Source: Actinomadura rifamycini DSM 43936
Lineage (GTDB): Bacteria > Actinomycetota > Actinomycetes > Streptosporangiales > Streptosporangiaceae
Direction of reading: 5' to 3'
Length of the DNA stretch: 64,000 nt
Assembly: GCF_000425065.1 (NCBI RefSeq)
Contig: NZ_AULB01000036.1
Coordinates: 1 to 64,000 of the forward strand
The notes under the pieces were generated by a model. That model was not told where the DNA came from, ran no database searches, and saw only the letters and a program-made list of their open reading frames with translations. Both the position numbers and the translations under genes were made by a program. Below, piece by piece: positions 1-8,675 of this stretch. Each line of letters starts with the position of its first letter. Position 1 is the first letter of the stretch.

Positions 1-123
1 GCGGACGGGCGGTTCGAGAAGGCGTTCGCGGCCGAGGAGGACGGCTACTGGACGGCGTGGTTCTTCGGTGACGAGGGCCACCTGAGCGTCAACTCCGGAA
101 GCAAGCACGTGGACGTGAAGTAG
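1..123 (+). CDS. C-terminal end of secreted Ig-repeat protein (partial)
   Basis: The window opens inside a reading frame that ends at TAG 121-123. The 40 visible residues contain the DGYW motif and an SVNSGSK-x-VDV tail. They are almost identical to the last 40 residues of the complete gene at 297-2219, so this is the end of a tandem paralogue. By homology it is an exported protein built of Ig-like/regulatory-type beta domains; the rest, including the signal peptide, lies left of the window. A stem-loop follows the stop codon. Function is unknown. Confidence 0.85.
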   Translation, partial: ADGRFEKAFAAEEDGYWTAWFFGDEGHLSVNSGSKHVDVK

Positions 124-129
124 GCGGTA

Positions 130-174
130 CCGGCCGGGTCCGGACGGACGGAGCGTTCGGACGGGCCCGGCCGG
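130..174 (+). terminator. Stem-loop after the first Ig-repeat gene
   Basis: An inverted repeat of CCGGCCGGGTCCG with its near-complement ending GGGCCCGGCCGG lies just after the stop at 123. There is no T-tract, as is common for actinobacterial terminators. It would separate the partial gene from its paralogue. Confidence 0.55.
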
Positions 175-296
175 CTGTCCACTGCTGGCCAAACGGACAA
201 AATAGGCTCAAAGTGAACATCTGAGCAGGCAACCAAGATCGTCAACTGGGCGTCCTCACCGCGACAGCACAAATTTCGTGGAGAGGCACCCCCCCC

Positions 297-2219
297 TTGC
301 GCCGAACACGACCACTGGCCGTCCTGACGGCCCTGATCATCGCGGTGGCGACGTTCCTCGTCCCCGCGACAGCCCGAGCCGACGTCACGGACGTGAACGT
401 GTCCGTGGCGTTCGACCGCCTGTCCGCCGACCGCGTCGCCGCGGTCACCGTCACGGCCGAGTCCGCGAGCGGTGTCACCGGCGTCGAGGTGACCGTCGAG
501 CAGCCGGACGGCGACGCGTGGACGTCCATCGCGACGCTGCCGCTGGCCCGCACCGGCGGGACGGCGAACGACGGAACCTGGACGGGCCAGCACGCACTGG
601 ACATCGCGACCCATCCGGGCAGCACCAGGTTCGTCGCGGAGATCACGTCGGCCGACGGGGCGACGCTGACGGCCGGGCACCAGTACATCGACAACTGCCA
701 CCCGCTGACGATCACCGGGCTGACCAGCTCGCCGGGGACCGTCGATGCAGACACCCCGATGACGGTCGCGGGCCGCGTGCTCGCGCAGACGAGCCCGGAC
801 GCGGCGCCCGAGCCCGCGGCGGGCGTGTCCGTCTGGAACGCCACGTCGCCGGTCGTGACGGGCGCGGACGGCTCGTTCTCCTTCACCCACCCGTACGCGG
901 GGGCGCTCTCGCTGCAGGCGACCCCGGGCTGGCAGGACGGGGACCGGTGGTGCTCGGTGAGCCGGTTCGCCCCGTCCCCCGAGATCACCCGGCAGTCCGT
1001 GGAGCTGACGGCCGAGGTCGTCACCCCGCAGCCGGTCGGGGTCGGCGACGAGGTCGTCGTGGAGGGACGGCTGGAGCGCAACGGCACCGCGGGCCTCGCC
1101 CCGGTCGCCAAGGTGTGGGTCGCCGCGCACGTCACCGCCGCCGAGAAGAAGGAGGTGGCGGCGGCGCTCACGGGCGGGGACGGAACGTTCCGGCTCGCGT
1201 TCCCGGCCAGGGAGGCCGGGCCCGTCACGGTGCAGAGCGCGCAGACCGACATCGTCTGGGCCGGTTTCGCCTCTCCGGGCGAGGTGGCGTTCGAGGACGG
1301 CCCCCAGTTCTCCGACTTCGCCGTCACGCCCTCGCCCGTCGACTACCAGCAGCCGATCAGGGCCACCGGGAAGCTGACGGACGCGGGCGCCCCGATCGCC
1401 GGCGCGTCGGTGGCGCTGCAGTTCTCGGCGACGGGCGAGACCTGGCAGGACGTGCAGAGCGGCCAGACGGCGGCGACCGGCGACTTCGACATCGAGAGCA
1501 CCGCGACGACCCAGGACGGGTACTGGCGCGTCTGGTACGAGAGCGCGGACGGCACGGCGACGGTGTCGAGCGAGATCCGCCAGGTCAACGTCCGCTACGG
1601 GACGCTCCTGGAGGACTTCGCCGCGACGGCCGGTTCCGGCGGCACGGTGAACGTCCAGGGCACGCTGCTGCGCGGCGACGGGACGCAGCTCGGCGAGCAA
1701 CTCCCGATCCACGTCTACTTCATGCCCGACGGCGGGACGGACTGGGAGTTCCAGGGGACGACCCAGACCAGCGAGGCGGACGGGTCGTTCGAGGCGGAGT
1801 TCACGTCCTACCGGGACGGCTACTGGACGGCCGCGTTCTGGGGCGACGACGACTACAGCAGGTCGGACGCGCCGATCGGCTTCGTGGACGTCCCGGGCCA
1901 GTTCACGACGGCGTTCGCCGAGTTCGACGCGACCCCGGCGACCGTGGCGGCCGGTGAGGCGATCACCGTGCAGGGCCTGCTCACCCGGTCCGCCGGCGGC
2001 GGCGCCGCCGAGCCCGCGCCGGACCTGCCCGTCACCGTCTACTTCCTGCCCGCGGGCGCGCAGGAGTGGCAGGAGATGGTGGTGTCCCGGACGGGCGCCG
2101 ACGGACGGTTCGAGGAGACGTTCACGGCCGGGCAGGACGGCTACTGGACGGCGTGGTTCTTCGGCGACGAGGGCCACCTGAGCGTCAACTCCGGAAGCAA
2201 GTACGTCGACGTGCAGTGA
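297..2219 (+). CDS. Secreted protein with tandem Ig-like/DGYW repeats
   Basis: 640 aa. A TTG start is chosen because GGAGAGG lies about 10 nt upstream and the first residues form a classic signal peptide: two Arg, a hydrophobic stretch, then PATARA before DVTD. The rest is beta-rich, Thr/Val/Asp/Gly-rich sequence. At least three C-terminal repeats of roughly 100 aa each carry a DGYW motif, near residues 406, 507 and 613, followed by a strand such as WFFGDEG. This resembles bacterial Ig-like or carboxypeptidase-regulatory-like domains. No catalytic residues or sortase signal are visible, so it is probably a released or wall-associated binding protein. The preceding gene is a paralogue in the same orientation. 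Specific function is unknown. Confidence 0.8.
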   Translation: MRRTRPLAVLTALIIAVATFLVPATARADVTDVNVSVAFDRLSADRVAAVTVTAESASGVTGVEVTVEQPDGDAWTSIATLPLARTGGTANDGTWTGQHALDIATHPGSTRFVAEITSADGATLTAGHQYIDNCHPLTITGLTSSPGTVDADTPMTVAGRVLAQTSPDAAPEPAAGVSVWNATSPVVTGADGSFSFTHPYAGALSLQATPGWQDGDRWCSVSRFAPSPEITRQSVELTAEVVTPQPVGVGDEVVVEGRLERNGTAGLAPVAKVWVAAHVTAAEKKEVAAALTGGDGTFRLAFPAREAGPVTVQSAQTDIVWAGFASPGEVAFEDGPQFSDFAVTPSPVDYQQPIRATGKLTDAGAPIAGASVALQFSATGETWQDVQSGQTAATGDFDIESTATTQDGYWRVWYESADGTATVSSEIRQVNVRYGTLLEDFAATAGSGGTVNVQGTLLRGDGTQLGEQLPIHVYFMPDGGTDWEFQGTTQTSEADGSFEAEFTSYRDGYWTAAFWGDDDYSRSDAPIGFVDVPGQFTTAFAEFDATPATVAAGEAITVQGLLTRSAGGGAAEPAPDLPVTVYFLPAGAQEWQEMVVSRTGADGRFEETFTAGQDGYWTAWFFGDEGHLSVNSGSKYVDVQ

Positions 2220-2225
2220 CGCGCC

Positions 2226-2277
2226 CCGGCCGGGGCGTCCGGGCGGAGACCCACCCCTCCGCCCGGGCCCCGGCCGG
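2226..2277 (+). terminator. Long GC-rich stem-loop
   Basis: Inverted repeat: the left arm at 2226-2248 begins CCGGCCGGGGCG and the right arm at 2257-2277 ends GGCCCCGGCCGG, with a short loop. It sits immediately after the Ig-repeat gene and is a likely Rho-independent-like terminator without a T-tract. Confidence 0.65.
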
Positions 2278-2510
2278 AGTCGGTGAGATTGGCCGGATGT
2301 GGCCATGGGGGACGGGGTGGGTGTCCGATCTTTCCCGCAGGTGGGCACGGTGACCGGTTTCGGGTGATGTCGGGGAGGACGGCGGGCCGGTTACGGCGAA
2401 CGGGACACGCGATCTCGCCAGGCTCTTTACCCTGTGCATGTGTAGAAAGGCAGGAAGGACCGACCTCTTCAGCGTTCCCCCCGTACCGCGACTCCAGGGG
2501 TCTACTCGAC

Positions 2511-4544
2511 GTGACGGACATGGCGAGCGGGTCCGCCGCGGCGCGGCTCACGCAGGCGGACCGCGTCTACGTGGGCTGGCGCTACGCGCAGGTGCATCCC
2601 GATCCGGGCCCGGCTCCCGAGGCCCCGGCCGAGCCGGCGCGGCCGGCGGCGCGGCCGCCGGTCCGGCAGCCGGGCGAGCACATGGCCGCCCGGCCGCTCC
2701 GCATCGCCGTGACGGGGACGCTCGTCGGCGTGGGGCTGTTCCTCCTGTGCGGGGTCGCCGGGGTGCTGCCGTGGCCGTTCGCGGGCGTGGGGCTCGTGGC
2801 GTGCGCGGTCGTCCTGGGGATCACCGGCGGGGCGCTGTGGCGGGACGAGCGGGCGGTGCGGGACCGGCTCGAGCGGTGGCGGGACCTGGACGAGCGGGAG
2901 CGGGCCGCGCGGGAGAAGCGGCGCGCGGCGGAGCGCGAGGCGCACGCGGAGGCGCTGCGGGAGTGGGAGCGGCGCCGCGCGGAGTACGAGGCCCAGCGCG
3001 AGTGGTATCCGGTGGCGGTGCCGCCGGGCGTCGACCGGGTCGACGTGGTCGGCGGGACGCTCGCGGGGTGGTCGGCGGCCGTGACGACGATGGGCGCGGC
3101 GCGGCTCGCGGTCGGTGCGCGGCTCACGGTGATCGACCTGTCGGAGGGGGCGGTCGCGCACGACCTGCTGCGGCTGGCCGCGGACCGCGGCGACGACCCG
3201 CTGGTGTGGGTGCTGCCGAACGACCTGCCGAGGCTGGACGTGACGCGGGGGCTGAGCCCCGAGGCGCTGGCGGACGTCCTGTCGCTGGTGGTCGGCGCCG
3301 GGGAGGAGCAGGACGGGACGCGGGACCTGTCGTTCGACAACTCGATCCTGGAGCGGCTCATCGAGGTGCTCGGCGCGGACACGACGATCCCGTGCATCAC
3401 GGCCGCGCTGCGGGTGCTGGCGCAGGTGGGGGACCCGCGGGACGACCTGGCGAAGGGGCTGCTGACCGAGGGGCAGCTCGACCGGATCGCGACGCTGTTC
3501 GGGCGGGACGCGACGGACCGGATCGTCGTCCGGCGGGCGTGGGCGCTGGAGGCGCAGCTGCGGAAGCTGGAGCGGCTCGCGGCCGAGCCGGTGGCGCTGC
3601 CGCCGTCGCGGCTGCACGTGGTGTCGATGGACCGGCGCGCCGGCGTCCTGACGAACCGGGTGCTCGGGACGTACGTGACGACGGCGCTGACGCACCGGGT
3701 GCGGGAGTCGCCGCCGGGCGGGCGGTGGGACCACACGCTGTTCCTGTGCGGCGCGGAGAAGCTCCGGGGGGACGTGCTGGACCGGCTCATCGACGCGTGC
3801 GAGGCCACCGGGACGGGCCTGGTGCTGATGTACCGGTCGATCCCGCGGCACGTGCGGGAGCGGCTGGGGCGGCGGGGGCACGCGGCGGTCGGGTTCATGC
3901 GGCTCGGCAACCCGGAGGACGCGCGGGTCGCGGCGGAGCACATCGGGGCCGACAAGCCGCTGATCGTCGCGGAGATCACCGAGTCGGCGGGGGAGACGCT
4001 GTTCGACGTCGCGGGCGAGACGTACGCGAGCACGGTGGCCTACGCGCGTCCGTCCGGGGACGGGCTGACGGACCCGGTGTGGTCGCCGCTGCCGGCCCCG
4101 GCGGCGGACGACTCGGTGCTCGTCGAGGGGATCAGCTCGGCGACGGCGTGGGGCCGGACGGTCGCGGCGGTGCGGGAGGACGCGAAGCAGCGGTTCCGGG
4201 AGCTGCTGGTGGGGCCGCCGCAGCTGCAGGAGCTGCCGCCGACCGCGATGGTGTTCACGCACGCGGGCGCGACGGGGCGCCGCGTCATGCTCGTCGACGC
4301 GAACCCGGGCATCATCACGCTGCCGACCGCGCACTCGATCGAGTTCGAGGAGTACCTGCGCGAGCAGGAGAGTCTCGCGCGCGCCGAACCGGCCGAGCCG
4401 GAGCGGCCGCTGCCCGCGCCCGCCGCGGCGGACGAGCCGCCGGTGCCGCGGCCCCGGCACGCGCTGCCGCGCCGGTCGAACCGGCTCGTCCCGATCCTCC
4501 GGCCGAACGGCAAGCATGCCGCCGATCCGCCGGCCGCCCCCTGA
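2511..4544 (+). CDS. Membrane-anchored TraG/VirD4-like pseudo-ATPase
   Basis: 677 aa from GTG 2511 (AGGGG about 10 nt upstream); ATG 2520 is an alternative. Order: an Ala/Pro-rich N-terminus, two close TM helices around residues 61-110, then a charged Arg/Glu/Ala coiled coil. A RecA-like domain follows, where the P-loop position reads GGTLAGWS (residues 181-188). This keeps the Walker A pattern but has Trp in place of the essential Lys. The Walker B position reads LFLCGAEKL and lacks the Asp-Glu pair. A segment like AVGFMRLGNPEDARVAAEHIG resembles the late region of conjugative coupling proteins. The tail is Pro-rich. I infer a non-hydrolysing partner of the HerA-type ATPase encoded 16 nt downstream. 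Family-level similarity is judged by eye only. Confidence 0.65.
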   Translation: MTDMASGSAAARLTQADRVYVGWRYAQVHPDPGPAPEAPAEPARPAARPPVRQPGEHMAARPLRIAVTGTLVGVGLFLLCGVAGVLPWPFAGVGLVACAVVLGITGGALWRDERAVRDRLERWRDLDERERAAREKRRAAEREAHAEALREWERRRAEYEAQREWYPVAVPPGVDRVDVVGGTLAGWSAAVTTMGAARLAVGARLTVIDLSEGAVAHDLLRLAADRGDDPLVWVLPNDLPRLDVTRGLSPEALADVLSLVVGAGEEQDGTRDLSFDNSILERLIEVLGADTTIPCITAALRVLAQVGDPRDDLAKGLLTEGQLDRIATLFGRDATDRIVVRRAWALEAQLRKLERLAAEPVALPPSRLHVVSMDRRAGVLTNRVLGTYVTTALTHRVRESPPGGRWDHTLFLCGAEKLRGDVLDRLIDACEATGTGLVLMYRSIPRHVRERLGRRGHAAVGFMRLGNPEDARVAAEHIGADKPLIVAEITESAGETLFDVAGETYASTVAYARPSGDGLTDPVWSPLPAPAADDSVLVEGISSATAWGRTVAAVREDAKQRFRELLVGPPQLQELPPTAMVFTHAGATGRRVMLVDANPGIITLPTAHSIEFEEYLREQESLARAEPAEPERPLPAPAAADEPPVPRPRHALPRRSNRLVPILRPNGKHAADPPAAP

Positions 4545-4559
4545 CCCCGGGATGCCGCC

Positions 4560-7500
4560 GTGATGCCGCCGCAAGGTCCGATACCCCCGCAGCACCGGGT
4601 GCCGCAGCCGGGCCCGACGCCGCCCTACCGGCCGTATCCGCAGGTACCGCCCGGGACGGACGACGCCGCCGCGCACGGCACGCGCGCCGCGTCCGGTGCC
4701 GGGCCGCTCGACCTGCCGGGCCCGTGGTACCGGATCGAGGCGATCCCGGCGCCGGAGGGGGCGGCGTCCGCCGAGCGGGACTTCGTGAGCGTGCTGCCGG
4801 CGGCGCTGTCGGCGGCGCGGGCGGAGCGGCCGTTCGTCGTGGGCTGGCTGTCGCCGGGCGGCGGCGCGCCGCTGGAACTGATCACGAACGCGGGCCCGAT
4901 CGGGGCGCCCGGCGGCACCGGCCCGCTGTTCCCGAGCGGCGCGCGCGGCGTCCGGATCGGGGACGGCTGGCTGCGCCGCGCGGAGCGAATGGCGTGGACG
5001 CGCTGCCCCGGGCGGCTCGCGCCGCAGGCGGCCGCCGCGCCGCCGGCCGCCGACCGTCCGGGCGCGGGGCTGTTCGAGTCGACGCTGGTCACGCTGATGG
5101 AGCGGCCGTTCGGCTGGTTCGTGGTGGCCGAGCCGTGCGACGAGCGGCTGGTCGACGCGGAGATGCGCGAGCTGCACCACGAGCTGCGGATGCTGCGGCG
5201 CGGCGAGGACGAGCACGCGCGGCTCGCCGTCGGCCGGACGGACCGGCGGCTCGCGGAGCTGGACGCGTTCCGGGAGGCGGGGCTGTGGCGGGTGCGGGTC
5301 CTCGCGGGCGCCGGCGACCAGGACGAACTGGGGCAGATCGCACCGGTGCTCGTGGGGTCGATGGACCTGGCGCACCACCCGTACCGGCTGCGGTCGGGGC
5401 ACGGCGCCGGGACGTTCGCCGAGATGCTGCGGCCGGGCGCCGCGCCCGCGCCCGTCCGGGCGGCGGCGGAGCCGGACCAGCGGTTCCCGTTCGTCGCGAC
5501 CGCCGGGGCGCTCGCCGCGCTCGCCGGGCTGCCGAACCGGGAGGTCCCGGGACTGCGGGTGCTGGACGCCGGATACTTCGACGTCACGTCCGAGACGGCC
5601 GCCGAGACCGGCCCGGACGGCCCCGGGACGATCGAGCTCGGCGCCATCCTCGACGGCCAGGACCGGGAGGTCGGCCGGTTCACGGTCCCGCGCTCGACCG
5701 TCAACCGGCACGTGTTCGTCACCGGCGCGACCGGCGCGGGCAAGTCGCAGACCGTGCGGCACCTGCTGGAGCAGCTCACCCGCGCGGGCGTCCCGTGGCT
5801 CGCGATCGAACCGGCGAAGTCGGAGTACGCGGCGATGGCCGGGCGGATCGCCGACCTCGGCGGCCCCGTCACCGTCGTCAACCCGTCCGACCCGGCCTCG
5901 GTGCCGCTGTCGGTGAACCCGCTCGCGCCCGAACCCGGCTACCCGGTGCAGGCCCACATCGACATGGTGCGGGCGCTGTTCCAGGCCGCGTTCGACGCCG
6001 AGGAGCCGTTCCCGCAGATCATGGCGCAGGCGCTGCAGCGGGTGTACGAGGCGAACGGGTGGGACGTCGTGACGGGCGCCGGCGTCCCCGGCTCGCTGAT
6101 CGAACCGGCCGTCCCGACCCTGGAGCAGCTCCAGACCGCCGCGCTGCAGGTCATCCAGGACGTCGGGTACGGGCGCGAGCTGATGGCGGACGTCCAGGGG
6201 TTCGTGGACGTCCGGCTGCGGTCGCTGCGGATCGGTTCGGCCGGACGGTTCTTCGAGGGCGGGCACCCGGCCGACATCGGCGGGATGCTCCGCGACAACA
6301 TCGTGCTCGCCATCGAGGACGTCGCGAACGACGAGGACAAGGCGTTCCTCATGGGCACCCTCATCATCCGGATCGTGGAGCACCTGCGGATGCGGGAGCG
6401 GCGCCGCGGCGCGGACCGGGGGCGGGCGCTGCGGCACGTCATCGTCATCGAGGAGGCGCACCGGCTGCTGCGCAACCGCGGCCCCGAGCGCGGGTCGTCG
6501 CACGCCGTCGAGCTGTTCGCCGGGATGCTCGCGGAGATCCGCGCGTACGGCGAGGGCATCATCGTCGCCGAGCAGATCCCCACCAAGCTCGTCCCGGACG
6601 TCATCAAGAACACGGCGCTGAAGGTCGTGCACCGGCTGCCCGCGCACGACGACCGGCACCAGGTCGGCGCCGCGATGAACCTCGACGCCGACCAGTCCCG
6701 GGAGGTGGTGTCGCTGCGGCCGGGCGTCGCGGCCGTGTTCGCCGACGGGATGGACCGGCCGCTGCGCGTCCGCGTCCCGCTCGGGGAGGGCCGCGAGGCC
6801 GAACTCGCCGGGCCGCCCCCGCCGGTGGACGGCCGCCGCTCGGCCGCGTGCGGCTGCGAGTGCCGGTCGGGGCGCGCCTGCACCCTCTACGAGCTGCGCG
6901 AGGCCGACCTCGTCGCCGGGCACCCCGACTGGGCGTGGCTGCGGCTGTGGGCGGACGTGCTCGTCCTCGCGCACGTCGCCGGGCGCCGCGTCCCGGCCGT
7001 CCCGCCGGACCTGCGCCGCGCGTGGGCCCGGCTGACGCCGCGGCTCCGCGACTGCGCGCTCGCGACCGTCCTCGAACGCGCCGTCACCCGCCGCTCGTGG
7101 GCGCTGCGGACCGCGTTCCCGCCCGCCGAGCTGACCGGCGCGGTCGCCGGGACCGCCCGCCGCCTGCTGGACGGCCAGGACGCGCCGGGGCGCGTGCCGG
7201 GCCCGAACTGGGTGATCCCGCAGGTGCGGTGGCTGCACGAGCTGGACCGGCTGTTCCCGTACGGGGCGGAAACGCCCGACAAGCACGCGCCCGCCCCGCC
7301 CCTCGACTACCAGCTCCCCGGGCTCAAGCAGCAGCCGGACGCGAAACTGGGGCACCGGCTGCGCGCGCTTCGCCGCCACCCGCTGTCGATGGAGCTCGAA
7401 CGCAACCGCCCCCTGGCGCTCACCGCGCTCTACGGCGAGGACGACCACGCGGCCTTCTACGGGGACCTCGCCGACGTCACGATCGGCTTCGAGGAGGACG

Positions 7501-7649
7501 AGCAGATCGAGCACGTCGCGGGCACGATGGACGTGTCCGACTGGCTCGAACCGGTGCTGAGCTGGCCCGACCGGTTCGTCCTGCCGTTCGGCGACCCGTC
7601 CGCCGCGCCGCCCTTCACCGCCCCCGGGGACGACCGGCCGGACGGCTGA
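4560..7649 (+). CDS. HerA/DUF87-type ATPase
   Basis: 1029 aa; GTG 4560 or ATG 4563. A Pro-rich N-terminus and an uncharacterised domain of about 350 aa precede the ATPase core. Walker A GATGAGKS is at residues 389-396 and Walker B HVIVIEEAH at 626-634. The GIIVAEQIPTKLVPDVIKNT stretch and the RLPAHDDRHQVG arginine-finger region are typical of HerA/VirB4-like hexameric translocases. A cysteine cluster (CGCECRSGRAC) near residues 765-775 suggests a metal site, followed by a helical C-terminal domain of about 250 aa. HerA-family proteins pump DNA or proteins. No nuclease (NurA, Sir2 or similar) is adjacent. Co-transcription with the pseudo-ATPase upstream is likely. Substrate unknown. Confidence 0.8.
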   Translation: MMPPQGPIPPQHRVPQPGPTPPYRPYPQVPPGTDDAAAHGTRAASGAGPLDLPGPWYRIEAIPAPEGAASAERDFVSVLPAALSAARAERPFVVGWLSPGGGAPLELITNAGPIGAPGGTGPLFPSGARGVRIGDGWLRRAERMAWTRCPGRLAPQAAAAPPAADRPGAGLFESTLVTLMERPFGWFVVAEPCDERLVDAEMRELHHELRMLRRGEDEHARLAVGRTDRRLAELDAFREAGLWRVRVLAGAGDQDELGQIAPVLVGSMDLAHHPYRLRSGHGAGTFAEMLRPGAAPAPVRAAAEPDQRFPFVATAGALAALAGLPNREVPGLRVLDAGYFDVTSETAAETGPDGPGTIELGAILDGQDREVGRFTVPRSTVNRHVFVTGATGAGKSQTVRHLLEQLTRAGVPWLAIEPAKSEYAAMAGRIADLGGPVTVVNPSDPASVPLSVNPLAPEPGYPVQAHIDMVRALFQAAFDAEEPFPQIMAQALQRVYEANGWDVVTGAGVPGSLIEPAVPTLEQLQTAALQVIQDVGYGRELMADVQGFVDVRLRSLRIGSAGRFFEGGHPADIGGMLRDNIVLAIEDVANDEDKAFLMGTLIIRIVEHLRMRERRRGADRGRALRHVIVIEEAHRLLRNRGPERGSSHAVELFAGMLAEIRAYGEGIIVAEQIPTKLVPDVIKNTALKVVHRLPAHDDRHQVGAAMNLDADQSREVVSLRPGVAAVFADGMDRPLRVRVPLGEGREAELAGPPPPVDGRRSAACGCECRSGRACTLYELREADLVAGHPDWAWLRLWADVLVLAHVAGRRVPAVPPDLRRAWARLTPRLRDCALATVLERAVTRRSWALRTAFPPAELTGAVAGTARRLLDGQDAPGRVPGPNWVIPQVRWLHELDRLFPYGAETPDKHAPAPPLDYQLPGLKQQPDAKLGHRLRALRRHPLSMELERNRPLALTALYGEDDHAAFYGDLADVTIGFEEDEQIEHVAGTMDVSDWLEPVLSWPDRFVLPFGDPSAAPPFTAPGDDRPDG

Positions 7650-7658
7650 CGGCCCGGG

Positions 7659-8570
7659 TCAGATGTCGTCGCCCGACCGGGCGGGCAGGCCCGCCTCCCG
7701 CGCGATCGGCCCCCAGTAGCCGACGAACTCGTTCTTCGCGTCCGTCGCACGCTGGTTCACGTCCGACACCTCGGAGGGCGACGGGCAGCCCGGCGCGATC
7801 GCGGCGTACCGCTCGTTCGACTCCACCGACGCCTCGAGCGCGCGCACCAGCGCGTCCTTCAGCTCCGCCCCGCTGTCGAGCGAGGCGACGTCCAGCGCGC
7901 GGGCCCGTTCGAGCTGCGAGCGGCGGCTCTCCAGCACCCGCTCGATCCCCGAGACGCTGCAGTCCTCGTCGGCGACGACCGAGGCGAGGTCGGAGCGGGT
8001 GCCGCCCATGTCCGCGAGGACGCCGTCCACCGCCTGGGCCTGCTCGCGGAACGCGGCGTCCGACTGCGGCTCCTGCTCCCCGGGCTCCTCAGCGCCGGGC
8101 GAGGGCGAGTCGCCGGCGGCGCCGCCGGCCGTCCCGTCGCCCGTCGTGCTCGACCCCGACGACAGCCCCTTCCCGGACGCGGACTCGGACCCGCTCGGCC
8201 AGAACACGATCCCGAACGCGATGAGCGCCAGCGCCACCGCGCCCGCCGCGACGAGCACGAGCGGGGTGCGGTTCCGCTTCGGCGGCGCGGGCGGCTGCCA
8301 GATCGCGGGCTCCGCCCACGGCTCCGGCGACAGCGGGATCGACGTCTCGCCCGTCGCGCCCGGCGGCATCGCCGTCGTGCGGTCCTGCGGCGGCGCCGGC
8401 CACGGCACCTGCGCCGGGTCCGGCGGGTCGGGCACCGGGATCGTCGGCGGATCGGCCCCCGGGCCCTGGTCGCGCACCGTCGCGTCCCCCGCGCCCGCCA
8501 CCGGCGCGTTGCACCACAGGCACCGGGGCGAGGCCGCCGAGGTGTCGCTTCCACAAGCCGGGCACCGCAT
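7659..8570 (-). CDS. Zinc-ribbon, single-TM protein (paralogue of next gene)
   Basis: 303 aa, starting at ATG 8570 so that the zinc ribbon is N-terminal (CPACG...CLWC); AGGGG lies about 6 nt upstream and a TATCTT -10 box at 8608-8613. A Pro-rich linker leads to one TM helix (LVLVAAGAVALALIAFGIVFW), a Ser/Gly-rich stretch, then an extracytoplasmic helical domain of about 150 aa with two Cys that could form a disulfide. The C-terminal domain aligns by eye with that of the next gene: a Cys, an xRRxxQLxRxRxxx stretch, a GC motif, then a RATxAKxxFVxxWxPxAxxxGLP ending. The gene converges on the HerA gene with a 9-nt gap. Function unknown. Confidence 0.75.
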   Translation of the reverse strand: MRCPACGSDTSAASPRCLWCNAPVAGAGDATVRDQGPGADPPTIPVPDPPDPAQVPWPAPPQDRTTAMPPGATGETSIPLSPEPWAEPAIWQPPAPPKRNRTPLVLVAAGAVALALIAFGIVFWPSGSESASGKGLSSGSSTTGDGTAGGAAGDSPSPGAEEPGEQEPQSDAAFREQAQAVDGVLADMGGTRSDLASVVADEDCSVSGIERVLESRRSQLERARALDVASLDSGAELKDALVRALEASVESNERYAAIAPGCPSPSEVSDVNQRATDAKNEFVGYWGPIAREAGLPARSGDDI

Positions 8571-8675
8571 AGAAACCCCTATCCGCAGGAGGCCCCCCGA
8601 CGGTGACAAGATACTGCGCGGCGCGCCGGATCGTCCTGCCCAGCGCGCCGTTGCCCGTGGTCCGTTACCGGACGG

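Noticed and set aside
2511-7649. Conjugative element or HerA-NurA type nuclease system
   Set aside because: No relaxase, integrase, VirB-like set, NurA or Sir2-like gene in the surrounding 10 kb.
2438-8224. Very long overlapping open frames (for example nearly 2000 codons at 2438-8224 and over 1600 on the opposite strand)
   Set aside because: Their products are Arg/Gly/Ala-Pro low complexity without motifs and they lie across recognised genes in other frames; this is the usual high-GC artefact.
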